Assembly: GCA_040226215.1 (NCBI GenBank)
Contig: JAVKFF010000216.1
Span: forward strand, 1-17,590
Length of the DNA: 17,590 nt
Direction: 5' to 3'
From: JAVKFF01 sp040226215
Lineage (GTDB): Bacteria; Pseudomonadota; Alphaproteobacteria; DSM-16000; Inquilinaceae
Each line of letters starts with the position of its first letter. The stretch's first letter is position 1. The notes under the pieces are model-generated. The model saw nothing but the letters and a program-made list of their open reading frames with translations. It was not told the origin of the DNA and ran no database searches. Shown here piece by piece: positions 6,046 through 13,310 of this stretch. Made by a program: the position numbers and the translations under genes.

Positions 6046-7542
6046 ATGACCGGATTGTATCGCAAGAGCCTGCTGGCGGCGGTTGCCGCAATCACGCTGG
6101 CCCCGGCGCTGGCCGGGGCCCAGATGACCGACCTGGTGGTCGGCGCGACGCTGGAGCCGCCCTCTCTCGACCCGACCACCACCGCCGCGGCGGCGGTCGA
6201 CGAGGTGACCTATCACAACATCTTCGAGGGCCTGACCATGGTCAACGAGAACGGGGAGGTGATCCCCGGTCTCGCGGAGAGCTGGGACATCTCCGATGAC
6301 GGTCTGACCTATACCTTCCACCTGCTGGACGGCGTCATGTTCGCCGACGGTACGGAGTTCGACGCCGAGGATGTGGTCTTCACCTTCGAGCGGCTGATCG
6401 GCGAGGAGTCGGTCTCCGCCAAGGCAAGCCTGTTCGCCGCCATCGAGAGCGTCGAGGCGGTCGACCCGCGAACCGTGCGGTTCACCCTGTCGCGCCAGGA
6501 AGGCCTGCTGCTGTTCAACCTCGGCGGCGGCGACGCGGCGGTGGTGAACGAGGAGTCGATCGACCAGATCGCCACCGACCCGATGGGCACCGGCCCCTAC
6601 GTCATCGGCGACCGGGTGGAGGGCGACCGGCTGACCCTGGTGCGCAACCCGCATTACCGCGACCCCGACGGCGTCTACTTCGACACGGTCACCTTCCGCT
6701 ACATCACCGATCCGGCGGCCCAGACCGCCGCGGTGCTGTCGGGCGACGTGCACTACTTCACCAATATCGGCGCACCGGAGAGCCTGGCCGCCTTCGAGGC
6801 GGACGACCGCTACGAGGTGGTGGTCGGCACCACCGAGGGCGAGACCGTGATGTCCGCCAACTGGCGCCGCGAGCCCTTCGACAACCCGCTGGTGCGCCAG
6901 GCCATCGCCCACGCCATCGACCGCCAGGGCATCGTCGATTCCGCCATGTTCGGCTACGGCATTCCGATCGGTACCCATTTCGCGCCGCACAACCCGGACT
7001 ATCTCGATCTTACGGGCCTTTATCCCTACGATCCCGACCGGGCGCGGGAGCTGCTGGCGGAGGCCGGCTATCCCGACGGCTTCTCGACCACCTTCATCCT
7101 GCCACCGCCGACCTATTCGAGGCGCGGCGGCGAGGTGATCCAGGCCTATCTGGCGGAGGTCGGCATCGAGGCGGAGCTGATCCCGGTGGAATGGGCGCAG
7201 TGGCTGGAAGGTGCCTACGGCGCCAACGACTACGACCTGACCGTCGTCAGCCATACCGAGGCCAACGATATCGGCATCTACGCGCGCGGGCCGGAGGACT
7301 ACTACTTCGGCTACGACAATGCCGAGTTCAACGCGGTGATCGAGGAGCTGGCCGGCGAGACCGACCCGGCGCGCCGCACCGAGCTGAACCACCAGGCGCA
7401 GCGGATGATCGGCGAGGATCTCGCCACCATCTTCCTCTTCCAGCTGCCGCAGCTCGGCGTCCGCGACGCCCGCCTGCAGGGCATCTGGGCGAACCGGCCG
7501 ATCCAGGCGAACGATATCACCGGCGCCTACTGGGAAGAGTGA
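6046..7542 (+). CDS. Peptide ABC transporter periplasmic substrate-binding protein (SBP_bac_5, DppA/OppA-like)
   Basis: A 498-residue secreted protein of the DppA/OppA family that captures peptides or related solutes and delivers them to the permeases encoded just downstream. A Sec signal peptide is evident: basic start (GLYRK), hydrophobic core at about residues 9-22, and AGA before Gln26 as the cleavage site. There is no lipobox cysteine, so it is a soluble periplasmic protein. The family signature around residues 75-115 (GLAESW...LTYTFHL...F-DG-EF-A-DVVFTFERL) is complete, and length is typical. GGGGAG at 6029-6034 precedes the ATG at 6046 by 11 bases; an in-frame GTG at 6037 would be too close to that site. 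It lies 114 bases after the peptidase and 40 bases before the first permease. The ligand cannot be read from the sequence. Confidence 0.93.
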   Translation: MTGLYRKSLLAAVAAITLAPALAGAQMTDLVVGATLEPPSLDPTTTAAAAVDEVTYHNIFEGLTMVNENGEVIPGLAESWDISDDGLTYTFHLLDGVMFADGTEFDAEDVVFTFERLIGEESVSAKASLFAAIESVEAVDPRTVRFTLSRQEGLLLFNLGGGDAAVVNEESIDQIATDPMGTGPYVIGDRVEGDRLTLVRNPHYRDPDGVYFDTVTFRYITDPAAQTAAVLSGDVHYFTNIGAPESLAAFEADDRYEVVVGTTEGETVMSANWRREPFDNPLVRQAIAHAIDRQGIVDSAMFGYGIPIGTHFAPHNPDYLDLTGLYPYDPDRARELLAEAGYPDGFSTTFILPPPTYSRRGGEVIQAYLAEVGIEAELIPVEWAQWLEGAYGANDYDLTVVSHTEANDIGIYARGPEDYYFGYDNAEFNAVIEELAGETDPARRTELNHQAQRMIGEDLATIFLFQLPQLGVRDARLQGIWANRPIQANDITGAYWEE

Positions 7543-7582
7543 TCCGGTCCTGGTCTGACCCGGCGGACGGGGAGGCTCGGCG

Positions 7583-8521
7583 GTGCTGAGCTTCCTCGCC
7601 CGCCGTTTTCTGACCCTGCTGCTGACGGCGCTCGCGGCCTCCCTGGTGATCTTCCTGGTGTTGGAGATCCTTCCAGGCGACCCGGCGCTGGTGCAGCTCG
7701 GCGTCGAGGCCGACCCGGCGGCGGTCGAGCGGCTGCGCGAGCAGCTCGGGCTCAACCAGCCCGCGCCGCTGCGCTATCTGGCCTGGCTCGGCCAGATCGT
7801 CAGCTTCGACCTCGGCGAGAGCTATGCCTACCGCATCCCGGTCGCCGGGCTGATCGCCGAGCGCTTCGCGGTCACCCTGCCGCTGGCGCTGCTCTCGCTC
7901 GGCCTGTCGACCGCCATCGCCATCCCGCTCGGCATGTTCGCCGCGGCCCGGCGCAACCGGGTCGGCGACTACGGCGTGATGACCTTCAGCCAGATCGGCA
8001 TGGCGATCCCCAATTTCTGGATCGGCATCCTGCTGATCATCGCCTTCACCGTGCACCGCAGCTGGATCAGCACCAATTTCGTCGGCTGGGACCAGAGCTT
8101 CTGGGGCAGCCTCGAGGCGCTGCTTTTGCCGGCCGTGGCACTGGCGACGACGGAGGCGGCGATCCTCGCCCGGGTGGTCCGCTCCGCCGTGCTGGAGACC
8201 ATGCGCGAGGACTATGTGCGCACCGCACGCGCCAAGGGCCTGTCGGGCCGCCAGGTGATGTTCCGTCACGTGCTGAGGAACGCGCTGGTGCCCATCGCCA
8301 CCATCGTCGGCCTACAGTTCGCCTTCACCATCGCCGGCTCGATCGTCATCGAACAGGTCTTCACCCTGCCGGGCCTTGGCCGGCTGCTGATCCAGTCGAT
8401 CGGCGGCCGCGACCTGATCGTCATCAAGAACGTCGTGGTGCTGATCGCCATCATGGTGGTGATGGTCAACTTCCTGGTCGACGCGCTCTACGCCGCCATC
8501 GACCCGCGGCCGAAGGACTGA
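7583..8521 (+). CDS. Peptide ABC transporter permease, DppB/OppB type
   Basis: A 312-residue inner-membrane permease of the DppB/OppB class. It begins with a hydrophobic segment at about residues 8-30, then the class-typical periplasmic LPGDPA segment and LRE-LGL motif, and five more membrane spans. The EAA loop that contacts the ATPase is clear at about residues 208-236 (EDYVRTARAKGLS...RHVLRNAL). The C-terminus ends in DPRPKD, as usual for the class. It starts with GTG at 7583, supported by GGGGAGG at 7569-7575. The second permease begins six bases after its stop, so the two are translated from one message and should form the heterodimeric channel. Confidence 0.93.
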   Translation: MLSFLARRFLTLLLTALAASLVIFLVLEILPGDPALVQLGVEADPAAVERLREQLGLNQPAPLRYLAWLGQIVSFDLGESYAYRIPVAGLIAERFAVTLPLALLSLGLSTAIAIPLGMFAAARRNRVGDYGVMTFSQIGMAIPNFWIGILLIIAFTVHRSWISTNFVGWDQSFWGSLEALLLPAVALATTEAAILARVVRSAVLETMREDYVRTARAKGLSGRQVMFRHVLRNALVPIATIVGLQFAFTIAGSIVIEQVFTLPGLGRLLIQSIGGRDLIVIKNVVVLIAIMVVMVNFLVDALYAAIDPRPKD

Positions 8522-8527
8522 CGGGCG

Positions 8528-9361
8528 ATGCTGGGGCGCATGGTGGGTCACAGGAGCTTCATGCTCGGCGCCGTGCTGGTCGGCATCCTGATCCTGGCCG
8601 GCGTCACCAGCCTCGTCTGGACGCCCTACGACGCGGCCCGGATGAATGTCGGCACGCCGTTCAGTCCGCCCAGCCTGGAGCACTGGCTGGGCACCGACCA
8701 GTTCGGCCGCGACATCCTCTCGCGGCTGATGCAGGGGGCGATGAACTCGATCACCGTCGGCCTCGTCGCCGTCGGCATCGGCCTCGTCTTCGGCGTGCCG
8801 CTCGGTCTCGTGGCGGCGGCCAAGGGCGGCTGGGTGGACGAGGGGCTGAGCCGCTTCGTCGACCTCACCTTCGCCTTCCCGGCGATCCTGACCGCGGTGA
8901 TGATCACCGCCATCCTGGGGCCGGGCGCGGTCAACTCGATCCTGGCCATCGGCATCTTCAACATCGCCGTCTTCGCCCGGGTGTCGCGCGGCGCGGCGAC
9001 CCAGGTCTACGGCCGGGAGTTTCCCAAGGCCGCCCTGGCGCTCGGCCGCTCGCGCCTCGACGTGGCGCTGCGCCACGTCCTGCCCAACATCTCCTCCGCC
9101 CTGATCGTGCAGGCGACGATCCAGTTCGCCATCGCCATCCTGGCCGAGGCGGCCTTGAGCTATCTCGGCTTCGGCACCCAGCCGCCGGCGCCGAGCTGGG
9201 GCAAGATGCTGCTCGACGCCCAGACCATGATCTGGGTCGACTGGACCCAGGCCCTGGCCCCCGGCATCGCCATCGCGCTCGCCGTGCTCGGCCTCAACCT
9301 GCTCGGCGACGGCCTGCGCGACGTCCTCGACCCGCGCCTCAGGGTGATGCGGGTGGGGTAG
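8528..9361 (+). CDS. Peptide ABC transporter permease, DppC/OppC type
   Basis: A 277-residue inner-membrane permease, partner of the gene upstream. The N-terminal membrane span (about residues 11-28) is followed by the DppC hallmark HWLGTDQFGRDILSRL near residues 55-70, then five further spans. The EAA loop lies at about residues 162-187 (REFPKAALALG...RHVLPN). The C-terminus has GDGLRDVLDPRLR, the usual end of this class. The ribosome binding site is weak, consistent with translational coupling to the first permease. In most such operons two ATPase genes (DppD and DppF types) follow; here an intrinsic terminator begins two bases after the stop and a different kind of gene follows. Confidence 0.93.
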   Translation: MLGRMVGHRSFMLGAVLVGILILAGVTSLVWTPYDAARMNVGTPFSPPSLEHWLGTDQFGRDILSRLMQGAMNSITVGLVAVGIGLVFGVPLGLVAAAKGGWVDEGLSRFVDLTFAFPAILTAVMITAILGPGAVNSILAIGIFNIAVFARVSRGAATQVYGREFPKAALALGRSRLDVALRHVLPNISSALIVQATIQFAIAILAEAALSYLGFGTQPPAPSWGKMLLDAQTMIWVDWTQALAPGIAIALAVLGLNLLGDGLRDVLDPRLRVMRVG

Positions 9362-9362
9362 G

Positions 9363-9387
9363 GGGGAGTGGTGGATCTCTCCTTTTT
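9363..9387 (+). terminator. Intrinsic terminator ending the transporter operon
   Basis: GGGGAG at 9363-9368 can pair with CTCTCC at 9377-9382 (six pairs, one G-U) around an 8-base loop, followed at once by five T residues (9383-9387). It begins immediately after the second permease stop codon, so the operon appears to finish without ATPase genes. Confidence 0.65.
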
Positions 9388-9421
9388 CGGGATCAAATTT
9401 CATGAAACGCACGTTTTTAGA

Positions 9422-9448
9422 TTGATCTGAGGATAATAATCCTATAGT
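9422..9448 (+). promoter_or_regulatory. Candidate promoter with internal inverted repeat
   Basis: An AT-rich stretch upstream of the gene at 9473 holds TTGATC (9422-9427) and TATAGT (9443-9448), 15 bases apart, which resemble -35 and -10 elements although the spacing is short. Between them is a perfect inverted repeat, AGGAT-AATA-ATCCT (9430-9443), well placed to act as an operator. The transcript would start near 9455, giving a short leader. Confidence 0.45.
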
Positions 9449-9460
9449 CTCCTGTGCTTT

Positions 9461-9466
9461 GAGGAG
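9461..9466 (+). promoter_or_regulatory. Ribosome binding site deciding the start at 9473
   Basis: GAGGAG at 9461-9466 directly abuts an ATG at 9467 but lies six bases before the in-frame ATG at 9473. The second spacing is normal, so translation should start at 9473. Confidence 0.7.
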
Positions 9467-9472
9467 ATGCTC

Positions 9473-10426
9473 ATGAAGAAGCGTGTCATACCAACTCCCA
9501 AGGGCATTCCCGCTCCCGCCAAAGGGCCTGTTGGCTCGATGGTTCCATTCGGGAAACCGAAAGGCAGGGGATCATCGCTCCTTGCCTTGAAGCGCGGACC
9601 AGGCGGCGTGTCACCTCGACCGTCGGGTGGTCGCGGATCGGCCAACACCACGCCCCACAATGCTCCGGGCGACAAGGCGAGGGCGTTGGCGAGGAACATC
9701 CTGGTCGACCGCCCTGTCGGTCCCGGCCACGACACCCGGCCTAACGACGTGATCGCCGTGAAAGCGGCCTTAGTCCGGGGTCGCCGCTACCGGGTCGACC
9801 CGTCGATCGGGCTGCACGGCCATCCCGACCAGGCCATGGTCGATGGTATCCGCTCGGTCCAGGCGGAGTTCGGGATTCCGGCGACCGGGATCGTGCGTCC
9901 GGGCGACAAGACCGAAGCGGCCCTCGTGTCGGACGCCAAGTTCCCAGGCGCCGAGCGGCGGACTGCACAGTTCGGCAACGCCGACCGGTGGGCTTTGGAG
10001 CAGTTTGGCGAGCAACTCGGCACGGCGCTGGGGATCGAGGAAAATCAGCCGGAAGCCGACCATGACGCAGTTCCCGAATCCAATCTGCAACCGGTCGATC
10101 CTGAGCTTCGGGCAGAGTGGAACCGAGCCTTGCGTGAATGGCTCGACAACATCGCTAATACCGACACACGGGTGGGGGCGATGCAGCGGCATCTGGACAG
10201 CCGTATTCGCGGCAACGGCTTCGACATCGATTACGCGGCATTGGCAGAGGCGTCCATCCCACCCCAAGGCATCGGCGCTACTTCCATCGCCAACGAGATT
10301 CAGTGGAACATTCTTCATGGTGAATTCGATCGCGCAGCAGAGCTTACACTGCCTTTCGAATCCACGAATGGTCTGTTTGGCAGCCGAAAGCCCGAGCCCG
10401 TCGGAAGACGCTTGGTGGGCCGGTGA
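9473..10426 (+). CDS. Protein with peptidoglycan-binding-like domain, function unknown
   Basis: A 317-residue protein. Residues 1-85 are low-complexity, rich in Lys, Arg, Pro and Gly, with no hydrophobic signal segment, so secretion by Sec is not supported. Residues about 87-152 resemble a PG_binding_1-type fold: RPNDVIAVKAAL, then a spacer with a loop around DP-IG, AMVDGIRSVQAEFGI, and GIVRPGDKTEAAL, which is the helix-helix-helix plus glycine pattern of these domains. The rest, about 155-317, is not recognised; it is helical in character and has no cysteine. Base composition is clearly lower in GC than the neighbours (10261-10320 is 32 of 60 G/C; 9241-9300 inside the permease is 45 of 60). 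The stop overlaps the next gene's start by one base (TGATG), so the two are translationally coupled and probably act together. Confidence 0.75.
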   Translation: MKKRVIPTPKGIPAPAKGPVGSMVPFGKPKGRGSSLLALKRGPGGVSPRPSGGRGSANTTPHNAPGDKARALARNILVDRPVGPGHDTRPNDVIAVKAALVRGRRYRVDPSIGLHGHPDQAMVDGIRSVQAEFGIPATGIVRPGDKTEAALVSDAKFPGAERRTAQFGNADRWALEQFGEQLGTALGIEENQPEADHDAVPESNLQPVDPELRAEWNRALREWLDNIANTDTRVGAMQRHLDSRIRGNGFDIDYAALAEASIPPQGIGATSIANEIQWNILHGEFDRAAELTLPFESTNGLFGSRKPEPVGRRLVGR

Positions 10427-11148
10427 TGGGGCGGGTGCTCATGCTGGCGCTGGCGGCGGCACTTCTTCAGACCGGGCCCCTGTCCGCGCAGATGACGCCC
10501 AATGCGCCGGCGTCGCCCCTGCTCGATCTCATCTACGGAAATCCGGACCAGCCGTCGCTTCTGCAGTACGATCGTGACGTGGTCGGCTACCCGCAGGGCG
10601 CACAGCGCCTGGAAGGTGATGACCATATCGTCATCGCGTCGTTCAGTCTTGGAAGTCCCTTGATGTCCTTCATCGCCGAGGAGATGAACGCGCACAACGC
10701 ACGAACATGGCCCACACTCAAGGTCGTCGACGTGATCTTCGGGCATTGGAGGATATCGTGGCCGGATGATCGATTTGTCGCGGTTCGGCCAGCTGAACTG
10801 GTTGAAGCCTTCGGCGGTATGGGCGGCGTGCCGCGTGATCATTTTCATCAGGTCCATGTCGATTGGCCCTGTGCGTTCACCAGGCGCTACGACAACGCCG
10901 GGAACCTCGTTGGCGGCATGATCGACCACGAGGACTACCTTCTAGAACCCGAACTGCGACGCTGTTTCCGCGACGGGGTGTTCGTGGTTCTCGGCCTCGA
11001 TCAGGCGATGGTTGAGCGCTACACCGACGTTCCAGTCGAGGACGACCCCCGCTTCGCCGCCCTGGCGCTGCTTTATGGCGGCGTGATCGAGCCCGGCATG
11101 ACGCGGGCGGAGGCCGAGGCGGTGCTGGGGCTCGGGCTCGGCGAGTAG
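10426..11148 (+). CDS. Secreted DUF2927-like protein, function unknown
   Basis: A 240-residue exported protein. The signal peptide is clear: Met-Gly-Arg, a hydrophobic core at residues 4-15 and LSA before Gln22. The mature part contains two cysteines, Cys149 and Cys180, which could form a disulfide in the periplasm. The C-terminal third (RRCFRDG..VVLGLDQ....LALLYGGVIEPGMTRAEAE) follows the pattern I recall for DUF2927, a family of secreted alphaproteobacterial proteins of unknown role; the family call is from memory. No catalytic motif such as HExxH is present. The ATG at 10426 overlaps the preceding stop; a GTG three bases earlier is an alternative. Like its partner it uses more A/T in third positions than flanking genes. 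It converges with the patatin gene with only three bases between stop codons. Confidence 0.75.
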   Translation: MGRVLMLALAAALLQTGPLSAQMTPNAPASPLLDLIYGNPDQPSLLQYDRDVVGYPQGAQRLEGDDHIVIASFSLGSPLMSFIAEEMNAHNARTWPTLKVVDVIFGHWRISWPDDRFVAVRPAELVEAFGGMGGVPRDHFHQVHVDWPCAFTRRYDNAGNLVGGMIDHEDYLLEPELRRCFRDGVFVVLGLDQAMVERYTDVPVEDDPRFAALALLYGGVIEPGMTRAEAEAVLGLGLGE

Positions 11149-11151
11149 GGA

Positions 11152-12495
11152 TCAGCGATCGGCCGGGTCGGCGACGGCGTGAATGCGCGGGTCGGCCTGG
11201 ACGGCCTGCCGCGTGAAGGCCGCTAGGGACTCGGCGGTGTCGGCGCCGATGGTCATGCGGGTCGGCACCTCGCGCAGCGTGATGCGCTGGATCGGGTCGG
11301 GCAGGTCCTCCAGGGTCAGGCGGACGAGGTCGACGGCGACCGGACAGGCCGCGCGGTCGGCGCCGCAGCGCGCCTCGGCCATCAGTTCCTCCAGCCAGGC
11401 CACGGTCTCCTCGACATGGGCGACGGGGGCGTAGTGGTCGGTCTCCACCGGCGCGCCGGCGACGATGTCGAAGCCGGTGGCCAGCGCCTGGGTCGTCACC
11501 TGCAGCAGCGGCGATTCCGGCCAGTAGCGGCCGTCGACGACCAGGACGAGGCCGCGCTCGATATCGCCCAGCCCGGTCGCCAGCAGGGCCTCGGGCGAGC
11601 CGGTGGCGGCCAGCATGTCGCGGAAGGCGTGGACGGCCAGGTTGTCGGCGATGCCGCCATCGTAGAGCCGGGCGACCGGCAGCCGGGCATTGGCGTAGCG
11701 GAAGGCGGCGCCCCGGATGCCGGCCTGGGCGAATAGCGGGTGCGTCTCGCCAACCAGCGCCGCCAGCCAGGCGGGGGTCGGACGCGGACAGCCGGCGGCA
11801 TGAATGTCCAGCGTGATCGGCGTCGACAGGATCGGCAGGGCCGTCGTGGTGGTCAGCGCCGTCGCCAGCCGGGTCGGGGCGAGGTCGGAGCAGATCAGGT
11901 CGAAATGGCTCTGGGTGAAGGTGAAGACGTCGCCGCGCGCGAAGTCCGAGGCGACCAGGGCGACCAGCGGGGCACCGGTCCGGTCGAGGTCGGCGAAGGT
12001 CAGGCCCGCGAACAGCCACTCCTCCCACAGCGCCACTACGGCCTCGCCGGTACCGGCGAGACCGGGCAGGTGCGGCGCGCCGTGGAAGGGCGTGAAGCTG
12101 GCCAGCAGCAGGTCGGCGTCGGTGTCGCGGGCGAAGACGGTTTCCGGCAGGGCGAACAGCGCCTCGCGCCCGAAGGCGGCCCACACGATTGCTGGCACGC
12201 CCCCGCCGGAGGTGGCGACGATCAGGTCGACCTCGTCCAGCAGGTCGCCGCCGCCGGGCAGCGGGTGGCTGGCCAGGCCCTCCAGCGCGCCCAGCCCCAT
12301 CGCGGCCGAGCGCAGCCCGCCGCCCGAGATCAGCACCGCCACGAAGACATCGCCCAGGCCGCGGGCCTCGGCGTGGCCGGCGAGGTCGTAGCCGGGGACG
12401 TGGTCCGCCGGCGCCGCCGCGAGGGGCAAGTTGTCGCTGCCCAGACTGCAGGCGGCGAACAGGGGGAGGAGCACGGTCGCCGCCCGGACCATCAA
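11152..12495 (-). CDS. Patatin-like phospholipase, probable lipoprotein
   Basis: A 447-residue hydrolase of the patatin family, which cleaves acyl chains from phospholipids by a Ser-Asp dyad. The oxyanion-hole motif SGGGLRSAAMG is at about residues 57-67, the nucleophile is Ser96 in ATSGGG, and the catalytic aspartate is Asp279 in YDGGIADN. The usual G-x-S-x-G elbow has alanine in place of the first glycine. The N-terminus has a short basic-hydrophobic segment ending in LFAAC, so Cys16 is a likely lipidation site, which would anchor the enzyme to a membrane facing the periplasm. The lipobox is slightly unusual, with Phe at -3. The region beyond about 290 is not recognised. It starts 10 bases after the dehydrogenase stop and is the last gene of the leftward cluster. 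Confidence 0.88.
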   Translation of the reverse strand: MMVRAATVLLPLFAACSLGSDNLPLAAAPADHVPGYDLAGHAEARGLGDVFVAVLISGGGLRSAAMGLGALEGLASHPLPGGGDLLDEVDLIVATSGGGVPAIVWAAFGREALFALPETVFARDTDADLLLASFTPFHGAPHLPGLAGTGEAVVALWEEWLFAGLTFADLDRTGAPLVALVASDFARGDVFTFTQSHFDLICSDLAPTRLATALTTTTALPILSTPITLDIHAAGCPRPTPAWLAALVGETHPLFAQAGIRGAAFRYANARLPVARLYDGGIADNLAVHAFRDMLAATGSPEALLATGLGDIERGLVLVVDGRYWPESPLLQVTTQALATGFDIVAGAPVETDHYAPVAHVEETVAWLEELMAEARCGADRAACPVAVDLVRLTLEDLPDPIQRITLREVPTRMTIGADTAESLAAFTRQAVQADPRIHAVADPADR

Positions 12496-12505
12496 CGCCC
12501 CCGCA

Positions 12506-13306
12506 TCAGCCGCGCCCGCGCAGCAGGCGCTTGGCGGCCGAGGTGCGCAGGCGCACCGGCAGCAGGCCGCGGGCCAGCATGACCAGCTGGTTGCGCAGAC
12601 CCGGCACGATCACCTCGCGCCCGTCCATCATGCCGCGCCAGCCGATGCGCGCCACGTGGTCGGCCTCCATCAGGGGAAGCACGCGGCCACCGAACAGCGC
12701 GGTGTCGCGCCCGCCGGCCTGGTCGATGAAGGGCGTGTCGACCGGGCCCGGGCAGAGGGCGGAGACGGTCACGCCGCTGCGCCGGACCTCGGCCTGCAGC
12801 GCCCGGGTGAAGGAGAGAACGAAGGCCTTCGAGGCGCCGTAGAGCGACATCAACGGGTTGGGCTGGGCGGCGGAGATGGAGGCGACGTTCAGGATTCTGC
12901 CTCCTCGGCCACGCGCCAGCATGCGCGGCAGCACCGCGCGGGTCAGGTGGCAGGTGGCGGCGATGTTGAGCGCGATCAGCCGCTCGATCACCGCCGGATC
13001 CTGCTCGTCATAGCGGCCGCACCAGCCGATGCCGGCGCAGTTCACCAGCACCGCCGGCGCGGCGGCGGTGTCGAGCCTGCCAATCAGGCGCGACAGGTCG
13101 TCGAAGCAGGCCAGATCGGCCGCCTCGTAGGCGATCTTCTGGTCCCTCCGCGGGATCGGCAGGCTGTTGGGCGCGCGCTCCAGCCCGGTCAGGATGAGGT
13201 CGTAGCCGGCCTCCGCGGCGATCCGTGCGAAGCCGGCGCCGATACCGCTGGTCGCCCAGGTGATGACGGCCAGGGGCCGCGCCTCGCCGCCTGACCCGGC
13301 CGGCAT
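12506..13306 (-). CDS. Short-chain dehydrogenase/reductase (classical SDR)
   Basis: A 266-residue NAD(P)-dependent oxidoreductase of the classical SDR type. The cofactor loop is TWATSGIG at residues 16-23; the first glycine of the usual TGxxxGIG is tryptophan, a single-base change from GGG to TGG. The NNAG element is NCAG (89-92). The catalytic tetrad is intact: Asn114, Ser143, Tyr156 and Lys160 (YGASK), and the PGPVDTPF segment follows at 186-193. The stretch after strand 2 (about 43-60) is unusual and lacks the usual arginine-rich NADP-specific pattern. The hydrophobic and basic C-terminus (LLPVRLRTSAAKRLL) recalls membrane-associated SDRs acting on lipids or steroids. It starts four bases after the M24 gene's stop, with AGGA in front. 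The substrate is unknown. Confidence 0.9.
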   Translation of the reverse strand: MPAGSGGEARPLAVITWATSGIGAGFARIAAEAGYDLILTGLERAPNSLPIPRRDQKIAYEAADLACFDDLSRLIGRLDTAAAPAVLVNCAGIGWCGRYDEQDPAVIERLIALNIAATCHLTRAVLPRMLARGRGGRILNVASISAAQPNPLMSLYGASKAFVLSFTRALQAEVRRSGVTVSALCPGPVDTPFIDQAGGRDTALFGGRVLPLMEADHVARIGWRGMMDGREVIVPGLRNQLVMLARGLLPVRLRTSAAKRLLRGRG

Positions 13307-13310
13307 CGTC

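Noticed and set aside
4780..7755. A 991-codon open frame on the - strand
   Set aside because: It lies opposite well-supported peptidase, binding-protein and permease genes. Its composition (Arg, Gly, His, Val-rich, no domain) is that of an antisense shadow in GC-rich DNA.
9422..9436. TTGATCTGAGGATAA as a second FNR box
   Set aside because: Only the left TTGAT half matches; the right half GGATAA does not match ATCAA, so it is better read as a -35 element.
10315..10929. A 204-codon open frame on the - strand antisense to the DUF2927-like gene
   Set aside because: The + strand gene has a signal peptide, coupled start and family-like C-terminus; the antisense frame shows no recognisable domain or ribosome binding site.
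9388..11148. Prophage or insertion sequence
   Set aside because: Although the GC content drops, no transposase, integrase, terminal inverted repeats or target-site duplication was seen at the borders.
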